Source: DATKUK01 sp035530655 (GTDB taxonomy: Bacteria; Planctomycetota; Phycisphaerae; UBA1845; DATKUK01). Taken from it: a stretch of DNA of 64,000 nt. Made by a program: the position numbers and the translations under genes. The notes under the pieces are model-generated. The model was not told the origin of the DNA. It saw only the letters and a program-made list of their open reading frames with translations, and did no database searches. The stretch lies in the NCBI GenBank assembly GCA_035530655.1, contig DATKUK010000119.1, positions 15,740 to 79,739 on the forward strand. Direction: 5' to 3'. Positions 17,773 to 25,773 of the stretch are shown piece by piece; positions within the stretch are counted from its first letter, which is position 1, and the number at the start of each line of letters is the position of its first letter.

Positions 17773-19497
17773 ATGAACCAACCTACTGACAAGCAAGAGG
17801 AAAGCCCCACGCCGCGGAAAGTTCCTGCTGCCTGGACGGGGCGCCTTCTTAAGCTGGGCATCGTCGTGGGTATCCTCGTCGCTGTCGCGGCGATGGTTGT
17901 GGTCGGGGCCGAGTACTACACCTCTCAACCAACTTTTTGCGGCTCCTGTCACATCATGGATCCGTACTACGAGAGCTGGAAAAACGACGTTCATTCGTCC
18001 ACCGATCAGGAAGAGGCCTATTGCGTCGACTGCCACTATGCGCCGGGGCAACAACATACGTTTGAGGCCAAGTTCCGGGGTCTCAGCCAGGCCGCCAGTT
18101 ACTTTTCCGGTCGGTCGGGAGCCGGTCGGCCGAAAGCTCACGTGCGGGATACCAGTTGCCTTCGCAGCGGGTGCCATGATGACCTGGCGTATATGGCCGA
18201 GGAGTACCAACTGGGGACAGTGAAATTCAGTCACGCCAAGCATCTCGATACCCACGGCGAAAACCTCCGCGGCAAACAGAACCAGCTTGCCGAACTCCGC
18301 GCGAAGCTCCTTGAAGCTCTGGGCGCGGCCCGGCTCGACGCCATCGATGCGACCGCCAAAACCGTCATGCATGCCGACCAGCGCAGGCGGCGGTTGACGG
18401 CTTGGCTTGGCGATGAGGCATTGTCGGCCTGGCAGGACGACGTGTTAGAGTACGCCGAATTGATCCATATGGAGGTCCGCGTGGACCAGCTCGGCGGCTT
18501 GAAGTGCGCGAGTTGCCACCAGTTCGACGCGTCGCTCGAACACCACTTCACCGCTGCGAAGACCGTTTGCTACACTTGTCATTTCATCAACCAGCCATTC
18601 AATCGCAATACCGCCACCTGCTTGAATTGCCACGAGCCGCCCGCCGGGCCCGTGCCTGTTCACTACGGGCAGCACGCCGGAGGCCGGTCCGATCAGGCGG
18701 TGGAGGACGTCACCATGGACCATGCCATGATCATCGCCCACAACGTCACCTGCAGCAGTTGCCACACGGATCTGATTCACGGCGTCGGTCAGGTCACGCG
18801 GCGTGACTGCGAGAACTGCCACGACCAGCAGCGATATCTGGCCGACTTCGATCAACTCAACACCGACATCGTCCGTGAATATCATCGAGTCCATGCCGCC
18901 GCGCAATACGCCCGCTGCAGTGACTGCCACGAGCTGATCGACCATAAGCTCACGCCTCTCGTTGACCCGCAAAGCGCGGTGGCTCTGCTCGTTCCGGTAC
19001 GGCAGGACTGCGATCATTGCCACCCGGAGCATCACCGCGAGGTGGTCGACCTGCTGCTGGGCCAAGGGGGATTCGTAGAGGGCGCCCAGGGCGTCGCCAA
19101 CCCCATGACCGGCTCACGGGCAAACTGTCGCGCTTGCCACACGCAGGCCGGCGCCGATCCGAAGGGCGAAATGGTGTTGACCAGCGCCCGAGAAGCCTGC
19201 CAAGGCTGTCACGGCGAGGACTACGAGGAACTGTTCGCCCGATGGCAGCACGCCGTGCAGGCGCGCCTGGAAGAGGCCCGCGAGTTGCTGACGTCCGTCG
19301 AAACGAGACTGTCCGCCGCCGCCAGCCAGCCGCAACAGCGAGACCTGGACGAGGCAAGGCGGTTGCTGAACCGGGCCCGACGGAACGTACAGTTGGTGGC
19401 GACTGCAAACGGTCTGCACAACAAGAATTACGCTCTCATGCTTCTCGATCAAGCCGTGATCGATTTGGAGCGGGTCGCTGGAAAGCTTTCGCGATAA
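17773..19497 (+). CDS. 12-haem NapC/NirT-like membrane cytochrome with C-terminal helical domain
   Basis: 574 residues. An N-terminal membrane anchor (about 27-47) leads into a NapC/NirT-like start (FCGSCHIMDPYYESW), typical of quinol-oxidising anchors. Eleven CXXCH motifs and one CX4CH (CLRSGCH) are present. A helical, haem-free insert of about 100 residues follows the third motif. After the last haem (CQGCH) a coiled-coil-like region and LHNKNYALMLLDQA recall the C-terminal helices of NrfA/octaheme enzymes, but no CXXCK or equivalent catalytic haem is present. It lies 4 bases after the 24-haem gene and ends the operon. A quinone-linked electron entry or exit point is a reasonable inference. 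Confidence 0.88.
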   Translation: MNQPTDKQEESPTPRKVPAAWTGRLLKLGIVVGILVAVAAMVVVGAEYYTSQPTFCGSCHIMDPYYESWKNDVHSSTDQEEAYCVDCHYAPGQQHTFEAKFRGLSQAASYFSGRSGAGRPKAHVRDTSCLRSGCHDDLAYMAEEYQLGTVKFSHAKHLDTHGENLRGKQNQLAELRAKLLEALGAARLDAIDATAKTVMHADQRRRRLTAWLGDEALSAWQDDVLEYAELIHMEVRVDQLGGLKCASCHQFDASLEHHFTAAKTVCYTCHFINQPFNRNTATCLNCHEPPAGPVPVHYGQHAGGRSDQAVEDVTMDHAMIIAHNVTCSSCHTDLIHGVGQVTRRDCENCHDQQRYLADFDQLNTDIVREYHRVHAAAQYARCSDCHELIDHKLTPLVDPQSAVALLVPVRQDCDHCHPEHHREVVDLLLGQGGFVEGAQGVANPMTGSRANCRACHTQAGADPKGEMVLTSAREACQGCHGEDYEELFARWQHAVQARLEEARELLTSVETRLSAAASQPQQRDLDEARRLLNRARRNVQLVATANGLHNKNYALMLLDQAVIDLERVAGKLSR

Positions 19498-19768
19498 GTG
19501 CATAGCTCGAAGGCGATGCACAGACCCGCGCAGTCGAGCGGACTCGGTGTCGGACAATCTGGGCGAGCCCGTGCACGGCCAAGAACCGGACTGCTGAAGG
19601 CGCCGTAACGTTTGCCAAGGCGCCGAGCAGCAGATCTGCAGTCACGACCAGAAGCCGCTCGTCCGGCGAATTGCGGCCGGCGGAGACTCTCCGAGCCGAG
19701 CACTGTACGAAGCCAGGTGTGGACTGCCCACGCCGACGGCAGCACGTGCACCCACACGACGGGCGGGG
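19498..19768. other. Convergent intergenic region, no gene seen
   Basis: The rightward cytochrome operon and the leftward gene at 19769 converge here. I saw no convincing hairpin followed by a T-run on either strand, and the short open frames lack ribosome sites and protein-like composition. Confidence 0.5.
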
Positions 19769-20191
19769 CTATGACGACTTTTTTCTGCCTGCCACGCGAG
19801 ACACAAACAGCCCCGCGAGACAGCCAAGCACCGTCCAATGGACCAGGAACATCAGGGCTGCGGAACGAAGGTACGGCGGCTCGTGCCCCAACGCCTGTTT
19901 GACAATCAGTCCGATCATAGAAGTCGGAAAAGAAAAGGCAACCAGCGGATACATGATCTCGGGCCGGCCCATCCCGCCCCCGTGCACGTATGTGTCTCGC
20001 GTTGTCCAAAAGGAAACGGCGAGCACCACGGCAAGCGCCAGGCTGCCCACGACAAGCCCGGCTACCACACCGGTGAGCACGAGCCGAGGCGTCGCCAGGA
20101 TGCGACCAAGGATCCAAACAACGGCGACCACCAACAGCCAGCTCAGAACCAGGCAGCCTAACAGCAGGCCGATCATCAAGGGCACAGGCAC
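19769..20191 (-). CDS. Small hydrophobic membrane protein, unknown function
   Basis: About 140 residues with four likely membrane helices (VLSWLLVVAVVWILG, LVLTGVVAGLVVGSLALAVVLAVSF, IMYPLVAFSFPTSMIGLIV and LMFLVHWTVLGCLAGLFV) and a basic C-terminus (GRKKSS). The GTG at 20191 is chosen because AGGAG lies nine bases upstream; an ATG at 20176 would be too far from it. The open frame continues upstream through a tRNA gene, so that extension is not coding. A promoter is visible at 20240-20268. No family was recognised. Confidence 0.65.
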   Translation of the reverse strand: MPVPLMIGLLLGCLVLSWLLVVAVVWILGRILATPRLVLTGVVAGLVVGSLALAVVLAVSFWTTRDTYVHGGGMGRPEIMYPLVAFSFPTSMIGLIVKQALGHEPPYLRSAALMFLVHWTVLGCLAGLFVSRVAGRKKSS

Positions 20192-20239
20192 TGTACCACG
20201 CTCCTTTAATGACCTCAGCAGTGCGCAGCCCGAGCCGCC

Positions 20240-20268
20240 ATTATCGTCCTGGAAACCAGTTAATGCAA
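20240..20268 (-). promoter_or_regulatory. Sigma70-type promoter for the small membrane protein
   Basis: On the minus strand a TTGCAT box and a GATAAT box are separated by exactly 17 bases. Transcription would start near 20233, about 40 bases before the GTG at 20191 and just upstream of its AGGAG. The remaining sequence up to the tRNA 3' end at 20501 shows no other feature. Confidence 0.55.
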
Positions 20269-20500
20269 ACGTGAATTGAGAGGACGAGGGGCTCAGCCGA
20301 ACGGCTTGCCCGCCAGTGCCCGAATGGCGCACAGTCGAGGGAGCCACCCGATTGGGACGGTACAGTTTTGCTATTCCGACTGTGCGACGCCCGTTGGCTG
20401 CGGCCGAACGACGAAAAGCTTCCTGCCGTAGGGCTCGCCCGAGCAACCAGCGCGACCCGACAAATGAGAAACGCAGGTGTCCCGCATGGGAAATGAACAA

Positions 20501-20574
20501 CGCGCCGGGCAGGACTCGAACCTGCGACTTCCGGATTAGAAATCCGGTGCTCTGTCCACCTGAGCTACCGGCGC
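20501..20574 (-). tRNA. tRNA-Arg (anticodon TCT)
   Basis: The minus strand folds into a complete cloverleaf of 74 bases. The acceptor pairs GCGCCGG with CCGGCGC, the D arm is GCTC/GAGC, the anticodon stem is CCGGA/TCCGG around loop TTTCTAA, and the T arm is GCAGG/CCTGC around TTCGAGT. The anticodon TCT reads AGA (and AGG by wobble), arginine codons that are rare in this GC-rich DNA. CCA is not encoded. A promoter lies 27 bases upstream. Confidence 0.97.
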
Positions 20575-20600
20575 GACGAACACCCGACCTCGGGCAACTA

Positions 20601-20629
20601 ACGATACCATCGGCCCAAAGGCCCTTCAA
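20601..20629 (-). promoter_or_regulatory. Promoter of tRNA-Arg
   Basis: TTGAAG and TATCGT on the minus strand are spaced by 17 bases and lie just upstream of the tRNA 5' end at 20574, a normal arrangement for a tRNA promoter. The rest of the stretch to 20938 contains no gene that I can support. Confidence 0.5.
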
Positions 20630-20938
20630 GCTGCGGCCACCCGCGCAAATCAAAGCCACAAAGCAAGTTGCACAGAGCAACCCGGGCGGGGCAGCCCGCG
20701 TGGCAGGTACGTACGCACCGAGCGGGCTTGATCTACCAGCCGCCCGGCGTGGACCCAGGACCAACCGCTTCACGAACCACCAGGCACACCCGCCGGCTTG
20801 ATTCGGCCCGACGCTTCTGCGATAAGCTTTCCCGGCGTGTGCGGCCAACCGCGAGGCGCGCTGTCCAGCGCGCAGGTGCGTGAAACCGTTGGCTGGCGCG
20901 AAGCCTCGGGTGTCATGCTGTGCGCAGGAGGTGAATCG

Positions 20939-21940
20939 ATGACCTGGCTACGACTTGCTCTCGTTACGGCTGCGATGGTCGGACTGGCGGTGGCGACTAC
21001 GTCGGCCCCGGCCCAGGACGTCGACGCCGACGTCGCCAAGGCCAACAGCTACGACGACGCCTGGCAGAACGGGCCCGACGGCTGGGTGGCGAACCTGCGC
21101 AAGGTCCGCAGCAAGTTCGCCGGCACGCCCGGCTTCGCCCTGCACCTGGGTGACTCGATCACCTACGCCAATGGCTACGGCCAATGGGCTCGCCACGGCG
21201 CCGGCAAGACGCCCGAGGACGAGGCCATCTGCCGCTACGTCAAGGCGTCGCTTTGGGGCGACCGGGCCAACGACGTCAAGAGCGGCTTCTACCTGGCTGC
21301 TTACGACCATCCGGTCGGCGGGCGCAGCTTCACAGCCGTGGGTGGCATCACCACCGCCCAATGGCTCAAGCATCACGCCAACCACCAAAACCCCAGCATC
21401 GACGAGATGTTCACCGCCGGCTTCACCAACCCCGACGGCGTGCAGTACCGCGACGCCGAGATGTGCCTGATCATGCTCGGCAGCAACGACGCCCACCAGA
21501 AACGACCGACCCAGGACATGATCGCCGACCTGACCACCATCATCGACAAGATCATGGCCAGCAACACCATGGTCGTCCTGTCGACCATCTCGCCGCTGCG
21601 AGGCAGCATGGAGATCGTACAAGGATATAACCAGGCCATCCGCCAACTGGCCCGCAAAAAGAAGCTGCCCCTGGTCGACTTCTGCGCCGAGATCATCCGC
21701 CGCCGTCCAGGCAACGCCTGGGACGGCACGCTCATCAGCCAGGACGGCGTCCACCCCACAGCCAAAGGCGCCGACTATCATGCCGCCGGCAATCCCTACG
21801 CCGACAAGGGCAAATCCCTCAGCGAGGTGGGACTACTGCTCCGCGGCTGGCTCACCATTCAGAAGTTCAAACAGATCAAGGAGTTGGTGATCGACCCGGT
21901 GGCTGCGTCTGGCGAGGCCAGTCGTCCCGTCGGCAAGTGA
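20939..21940 (+). CDS. Secreted SGNH/GDSL-family hydrolase
   Basis: 333 residues with a signal peptide (LRLALVTAAMVGLAVA, cut near TSAPAQ). SGNH blocks are in order: block I LHLGDSITYA with the nucleophile Ser, a likely oxyanion Gly in VGGITTAQW, block III IMLGSNDAH with the Asn, and block V DGVHPTAKG with Asp and His of the triad. It should hydrolyse esters, such as acetylated polysaccharide or lipid, outside the cytoplasm; substrate unknown. The ATG at 20939 has a strong AGGAGG seven bases upstream. It is flanked by a tRNA gene and the terminator at 22001, so it is probably a single-gene unit. Confidence 0.88.
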   Translation: MTWLRLALVTAAMVGLAVATTSAPAQDVDADVAKANSYDDAWQNGPDGWVANLRKVRSKFAGTPGFALHLGDSITYANGYGQWARHGAGKTPEDEAICRYVKASLWGDRANDVKSGFYLAAYDHPVGGRSFTAVGGITTAQWLKHHANHQNPSIDEMFTAGFTNPDGVQYRDAEMCLIMLGSNDAHQKRPTQDMIADLTTIIDKIMASNTMVVLSTISPLRGSMEIVQGYNQAIRQLARKKKLPLVDFCAEIIRRRPGNAWDGTLISQDGVHPTAKGADYHAAGNPYADKGKSLSEVGLLLRGWLTIQKFKQIKELVIDPVAASGEASRPVGK

Positions 21941-22000
21941 TATACCGAATTCGGCGCGAGGCCGTGCCCTCGCCGGCGCGAGTTGCCTGCCCCGCGCAGC

Positions 22001-22040
22001 AAAAAAAAGAGGTAGCCTTTCCCCTCCGAAAGGCTACCTC
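22001..22040 (-). terminator. Strong rho-independent terminator (leftward)
   Basis: A perfect 13-base-pair stem (GAGGTAGCCTTTC with its complement, 22009-22021 and 22028-22040) with a 6-base loop is followed on the minus strand by eight T residues (22001-22008). The T-run lies only on this side, so it ends transcripts coming from the right. No protein gene lies immediately upstream on that strand; see the possible RNA at 22041-22235. Confidence 0.88.
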
Positions 22041-22235
22041 CGCCCGGGCTTGTGGCACCGGGGCAAACTCTCCCTCCGGACAGCACCAAACTGCAAAGGC
22101 GCTGACTCACGGTTGCACGCAGTGTCGGTCGTAGCGCACCGCCGATGTCGCACCCCCTGTGTCCCGCATCCCCTATTCTCTGGAAGCCGGCGGCCCAAAC
22201 CTGCTCGCCGTGGCATGCGCTGGCGCGCCTGGGCA
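22041..22235 (-). ncRNA. Candidate small RNA ending at the terminator
   Basis: About 195 bases without a credible ORF precede the strong terminator. Upstream on the minus strand is TTGACC followed 18 bases later by TAGGTT, a weak promoter-like pair near 22240-22270. The sequence has several local hairpins. It lacks the conserved cores of SRP RNA, RNase P RNA and tmRNA. A 6S-like RNA is possible by size, but I see no decisive match. Alternatively the terminator ends a long 3' untranslated region of the DUF4139 gene. Confidence 0.28.
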
Positions 22236-22439
22236 GCACTCGAAACCTAAGATACAGATGTCCCCTGGTCAAATCGGGGCGGCAAGAAAATCCTCAGAAG
22301 TGTTCTTCAACCTGAAGACCCACCCCCTGCCGTTCTATTCGACTCGATTATCAGTCTTGCGAACGAGCACGAATCAACATCATTCAGCCGCATCGCCAAT
22401 GTGCACCCGCTGCTCTGCGAACCGGCCACTACGTGCCTG

Positions 22440-22586
22440 CTAGGATGATGCGTCAAGAGGCACCACCTGACCCGTCCGGGCCGATTCGGCAGCCGCCTCG
22501 GCGCAGGCGGTCGATCGGGCCGCGGCCAGCCCGCCCGCGCTATCGGGCTGCTTGCGGGCCAGCAGTGCGTCGACCCAATGTTCCAT
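22440..22586 (-). pseudogene. C-terminal relic of a Gfo/Idh/MocA-type oxidoreductase
   Basis: A 48-codon frame from ATG 22586 reads MEHWVDALLARKQPD and ends with SARTGQVVPLDASS before TAG. The pattern of a short 'xxWVDALLxRKxP' segment, an Ala-rich helix with AAAESARTG and a terminal VVPL is the normal C-terminus of Gfo/Idh/MocA dehydrogenases. The N-terminal Rossmann domain is absent and the DUF4139 gene lies directly upstream. This is the stump of a deleted gene, about 45 of the usual 350 residues or more. The rest of 21941-22439 holds only the terminator and possible RNA. Confidence 0.55.
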
Positions 22587-22644
22587 GACTCCCCGTTTTT
22601 TCTGCCTCGCGTTTTGCCGCCATTCAGTACATGCAACGCGGCGA

Positions 22645-24687
22645 CTACCCGATGTCGAGCGACAGCAGATACACCGCCAGGCCGTTTTCCTGCTTGCGCA
22701 GTTGCTCGCGTGCAGCCGTCAGGTCCTTCTGGAATTTCTCGATCTGATCTTCCTGCTCGTTCATCTTCTGGTAGTAACGTCCCGACAACTCCGAGTTGGA
22801 CGGGACAGCCCGCAGGTTTTGCCGCAGACGGTCCTGGTCCTTGTCGAGCTGGGCAAGCTGCCGTTCGAGATCGGCTGCCTGATGTTGGGTCTGCGTGATC
22901 TGCTGCCGTATGTTTACCACCGTCTGAAGCGCTTCCTTGAGCTGCTGGCTGGCCTGCTTGCTGCGGATGTACAGCTCGATGCGATCGAGCGCCACGTCGG
23001 CCAGCACGATGTGCTCCTGCCCGTAGCGCTCCAGCCGGACGGGCAGATTGGCGGTCGAATCGGCCTTGACCTCCAGCCGAAAACGGTATTGCTCGGGTGT
23101 CCGCTCAAACGGCTCCTCGGGCTCCACGAGCTTCCAGTTTGAGTCGAACGGCTGCTCGACCACCACGACGCGCGGTTTGGCGTCGCTGTTCTTGATCTGG
23201 TAGACGCGCTCGTCCACGTACTTGCGCCGCACGATCAGCGTGCCCTTGGCGATTCGCACGCCGACCACCTCTTCAGGCCGGTCGGGCCGCTGCACTTCGG
23301 CCAGGCACTCCAAATCCAGCGCGTAGGAGATCAGTCGCTTCTGCCCCGGAGACACGTCGCCCAGCCTCGCATCGCCTGCGTAGGCCCCGCCGTCCAGCAC
23401 GGTGACCGGTCCCTGCATCAGGTTCAGACCCGTATTGTTGGTCAGCATGAGGCCGTTGAGCGGATGCTTGGCGTGTACCGACGGGTTGTAGACGCTCAGC
23501 TTCTCGACTTCGACCTGCTGGCTGACGATCGGCAGCATGGCCGACCGATGCCGCTCGATGCTCACGGGCACACCCACGTTGTAGGCGAACAGCTCGCCCG
23601 TCTCGCGCGCCGTGGCGACTTGCTCAACGCCGACTCCCGCGTATTCCTCCCTTGCCACAAAGCCGAGGCTCACCTCCCCCACGGCATCTCCCGCCATCCT
23701 GCCACGGATGCCCTTCCTGAACGCCATAGATGTGCCCGCTGGGGGAGCAGCCGCCATCGGCGCACGCGCGCGACCCTCCAACTCCTCTAACGCTTGCCCG
23801 TATTCTTGCGGGCGCAGGCTGGCGTACAGCTCCGGCTTCACCTCCGGCCGGGGGGCATACAGCGGCTGATACAAATCCTGCACGAACGAGATCGGCCGCC
23901 CCGATACCAGCGAAAGCTCGACGCCGCTCCAGTCTTCCTCGGTCATGTTCTCGACAATAGCCCAGCCCTGTAGCAGGGCCTCGCCCTCGGCGCCCATCGC
24001 CAGCCGATAGCTCGTCTTCCACACCGGCGTCTCGATGACGTACCCCGCCCGGACTTGCCGCTCGCCCTCGCCGGCGAAGTTCAGCACCACCGTCCGGGTC
24101 CGCGTGTCGCGGCTGCCGGCCAGCGCGGCTAGCGCCTTGCGAAGCTCGCCGTCGATCCGCTCGTCCAGCACGCGCAGGCTGCGCACCTCGGGCAAAGCCG
24201 CACTGCGCAGCCCCTTGTCGGTCAGCACCGTCAAGACGTCGATCTCAACCGTCATCCCGGGTGAGTCGCCGGTGTGCCGCTTCTGACCTTCGACGCTCAC
24301 GATCCGGCCTGCAAAGCTCTCACCGGCTGCAAGCACCTCGACTTCGGTGCCGCGCAACTGGCGCAGCAGGTCGCCCAGCGTCTTGGCGGCGGTTACATCG
24401 ACGGCAAACGACTTGAGCGTGCGGTCCAGCGGCTCCTGGGCCGGGTAGGTCACCACGCCCACCTTGCCCCCGCCCAGATCCTCCAGCAGAAGGCTTTTGA
24501 GGATGTCGTTGATCTGCTCGGTGCGAAACCGCAGCTCCACCGAATCGGCCCCGCTGACCGCGCCCGACCGCTCGAAGTAGCCCACCCCGCTGCTGAACAG
24601 CATGACCCGTTTCGTCGGCAGCTTCGCTCCGCTCGCCGGCCGACACAGACACGCAAGACACATCGCCAACATCCATCCCCATCGCAT
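22645..24687 (-). CDS. DUF4139 domain protein, secreted
   Basis: 680 residues with a signal peptide (MLAMCLACLCRPASGA). The N-terminal region (KRVMLFSSGVGYFERSG) and the central beta-rich part with VWKTSYRLAMG and WAIVENMTEEDWSGVELSLVSGRP are typical of the DUF4139/mucoidy-inhibitor-like family. The last 90 residues form a coiled coil (HQAADLERQLAQLDKDQDRL and onward). Family members are envelope proteins of unknown biochemical role. AAGGAG stands eight bases before the ATG. It seems to be monocistronic and lies downstream of the RNase HII-like gene on the same strand after a gap of 120 bases. Confidence 0.85.
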   Translation of the reverse strand: MRWGWMLAMCLACLCRPASGAKLPTKRVMLFSSGVGYFERSGAVSGADSVELRFRTEQINDILKSLLLEDLGGGKVGVVTYPAQEPLDRTLKSFAVDVTAAKTLGDLLRQLRGTEVEVLAAGESFAGRIVSVEGQKRHTGDSPGMTVEIDVLTVLTDKGLRSAALPEVRSLRVLDERIDGELRKALAALAGSRDTRTRTVVLNFAGEGERQVRAGYVIETPVWKTSYRLAMGAEGEALLQGWAIVENMTEEDWSGVELSLVSGRPISFVQDLYQPLYAPRPEVKPELYASLRPQEYGQALEELEGRARAPMAAAPPAGTSMAFRKGIRGRMAGDAVGEVSLGFVAREEYAGVGVEQVATARETGELFAYNVGVPVSIERHRSAMLPIVSQQVEVEKLSVYNPSVHAKHPLNGLMLTNNTGLNLMQGPVTVLDGGAYAGDARLGDVSPGQKRLISYALDLECLAEVQRPDRPEEVVGVRIAKGTLIVRRKYVDERVYQIKNSDAKPRVVVVEQPFDSNWKLVEPEEPFERTPEQYRFRLEVKADSTANLPVRLERYGQEHIVLADVALDRIELYIRSKQASQQLKEALQTVVNIRQQITQTQHQAADLERQLAQLDKDQDRLRQNLRAVPSNSELSGRYYQKMNEQEDQIEKFQKDLTAAREQLRKQENGLAVYLLSLDIG

Positions 24688-24810
24688 GGCATAGCTCCTT
24701 CCAGGCAGTTATCGGCGCCGGCCGACCGGATGCCCGATCCGCGCGGCGCCGTCTTAGGATTCCTTCCTTTTGATGCGCGCCCTCGCCTGCGGTTCCATCG
24801 TCCGTGTCAT

Positions 24811-25773
24811 TCAACGGCTACGCACCAGCAGGCGGCGGTCCACTCTCGCCGCCCGCAACGTCCCGTCGAGGTCTCGTAGGAAGCGCTTACCGTCGGTGTA
24901 ATATCCCTCCGTCGGTGACAGGCCCGGCTGTTTCGCCTGCCAGTACCGATTCAGCAGACCCATAAACAACTCGCGAATGTACTTGCTCACGATGCTGGCC
25001 AGGGCGATCGGCAGATGTTGCTGCTCGCCGCCTTTAAGAAATGCAACGCGCCAGCAGCTCCGCCCTTGGGTCAGCCGATAGGCGCTGCGCTCGGGCGATT
25101 CGTCCTCAATCGCCAGGCTCCGGCCGGCGAACGCCAGCATCAGAGGCCTGGCGTATCGGCTGCGCCCGCCCTGCCTGTCGGCCACAATACGAACCTCCGC
25201 CGAGTCGCCCACCTCCTGCGTCGCACGCTGCATCAGCCGGGTGGCCAAGCCAAACAGCAACGTCGATTTGTTCCGCGTTCTGTCCACCATGCGGTTGTAG
25301 TGGCCGGCCGGCAACACTTCCACCCACGCAGCCAACGGGCGGATGCGATGGCCTGCCAGGTCGCGGCGCAGCGCGTTGGCGTGCGTCTCCACCTGCCCCA
25401 AAGAGACGGCCGTCGGCAATTCAACGTCGGTTTGCCAGTACCATGGGTACTCCGCCATCGCCTCGACGGCCTGAGGACATACATAGCGCAACAGCTCTGT
25501 CAGGCCCGATACCTTCTGACCGCACGTCGCCAGCCACGCCAGCGATGCCGTCTCCAGTCGATCCAACCCCTGCCCGCTACGGTACAGTTTCTTGCTGTCG
25601 GCGATCATCAGGCGGGTCTGAGTGACTCCAACGCGGGCACTTACGCTGGCCCGAAGCATATCCCACAGACTCTCGTCGGCCAGGCGGTCCGGCAGCTCGA
25701 GGCCAACCGCGCTGACCACCAGAGGCCCCAGTAGCGGCCCGTAACCGGCTTCGTCGATCCCGACTACGATCAT
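24811..25773 (-). CDS. RNase HII-like protein (divergent)
   Basis: 320 residues. It begins with the RNase HII active-site strand VVGIDEAGYGPLLGP (D7, E8), then IADSKKLY (about 59-65), a third region IVADRQGGRSRY, and a late region ASIVSKYIREL followed by GYYTDGKRF. These follow the order of RNase HII catalytic acids, so cleavage of RNA in RNA/DNA hybrids is likely. It is about 100 residues longer than ordinary RnhB, with an insertion between the second and third motifs, so it may not be the housekeeping enzyme. Its ATG overlaps the methyltransferase stop by ATGA, so the two are co-translated. Confidence 0.75.
   Translation of the reverse strand: MIVVGIDEAGYGPLLGPLVVSAVGLELPDRLADESLWDMLRASVSARVGVTQTRLMIADSKKLYRSGQGLDRLETASLAWLATCGQKVSGLTELLRYVCPQAVEAMAEYPWYWQTDVELPTAVSLGQVETHANALRRDLAGHRIRPLAAWVEVLPAGHYNRMVDRTRNKSTLLFGLATRLMQRATQEVGDSAEVRIVADRQGGRSRYARPLMLAFAGRSLAIEDESPERSAYRLTQGRSCWRVAFLKGGEQQHLPIALASIVSKYIRELFMGLLNRYWQAKQPGLSPTEGYYTDGKRFLRDLDGTLRAARVDRRLLVRSR

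Noticed and set aside
10141..19497. Reading the cluster as a nitrite, hydroxylamine or tetrathionate reductase operon
   Set aside because: No CXXCK motif or other catalytic haem signature was seen in any member, so an enzyme name would be unsupported.
20192..20848. N-terminal extension of the small membrane protein
   Set aside because: It reads through a complete tRNA gene; a promoter and ribosome site exist just before 20191.
22041..22235. SRP RNA, RNase P RNA or tmRNA
   Set aside because: The conserved cores (for example GGAAGGAAGCAGCC of SRP RNA) are not present on either strand.
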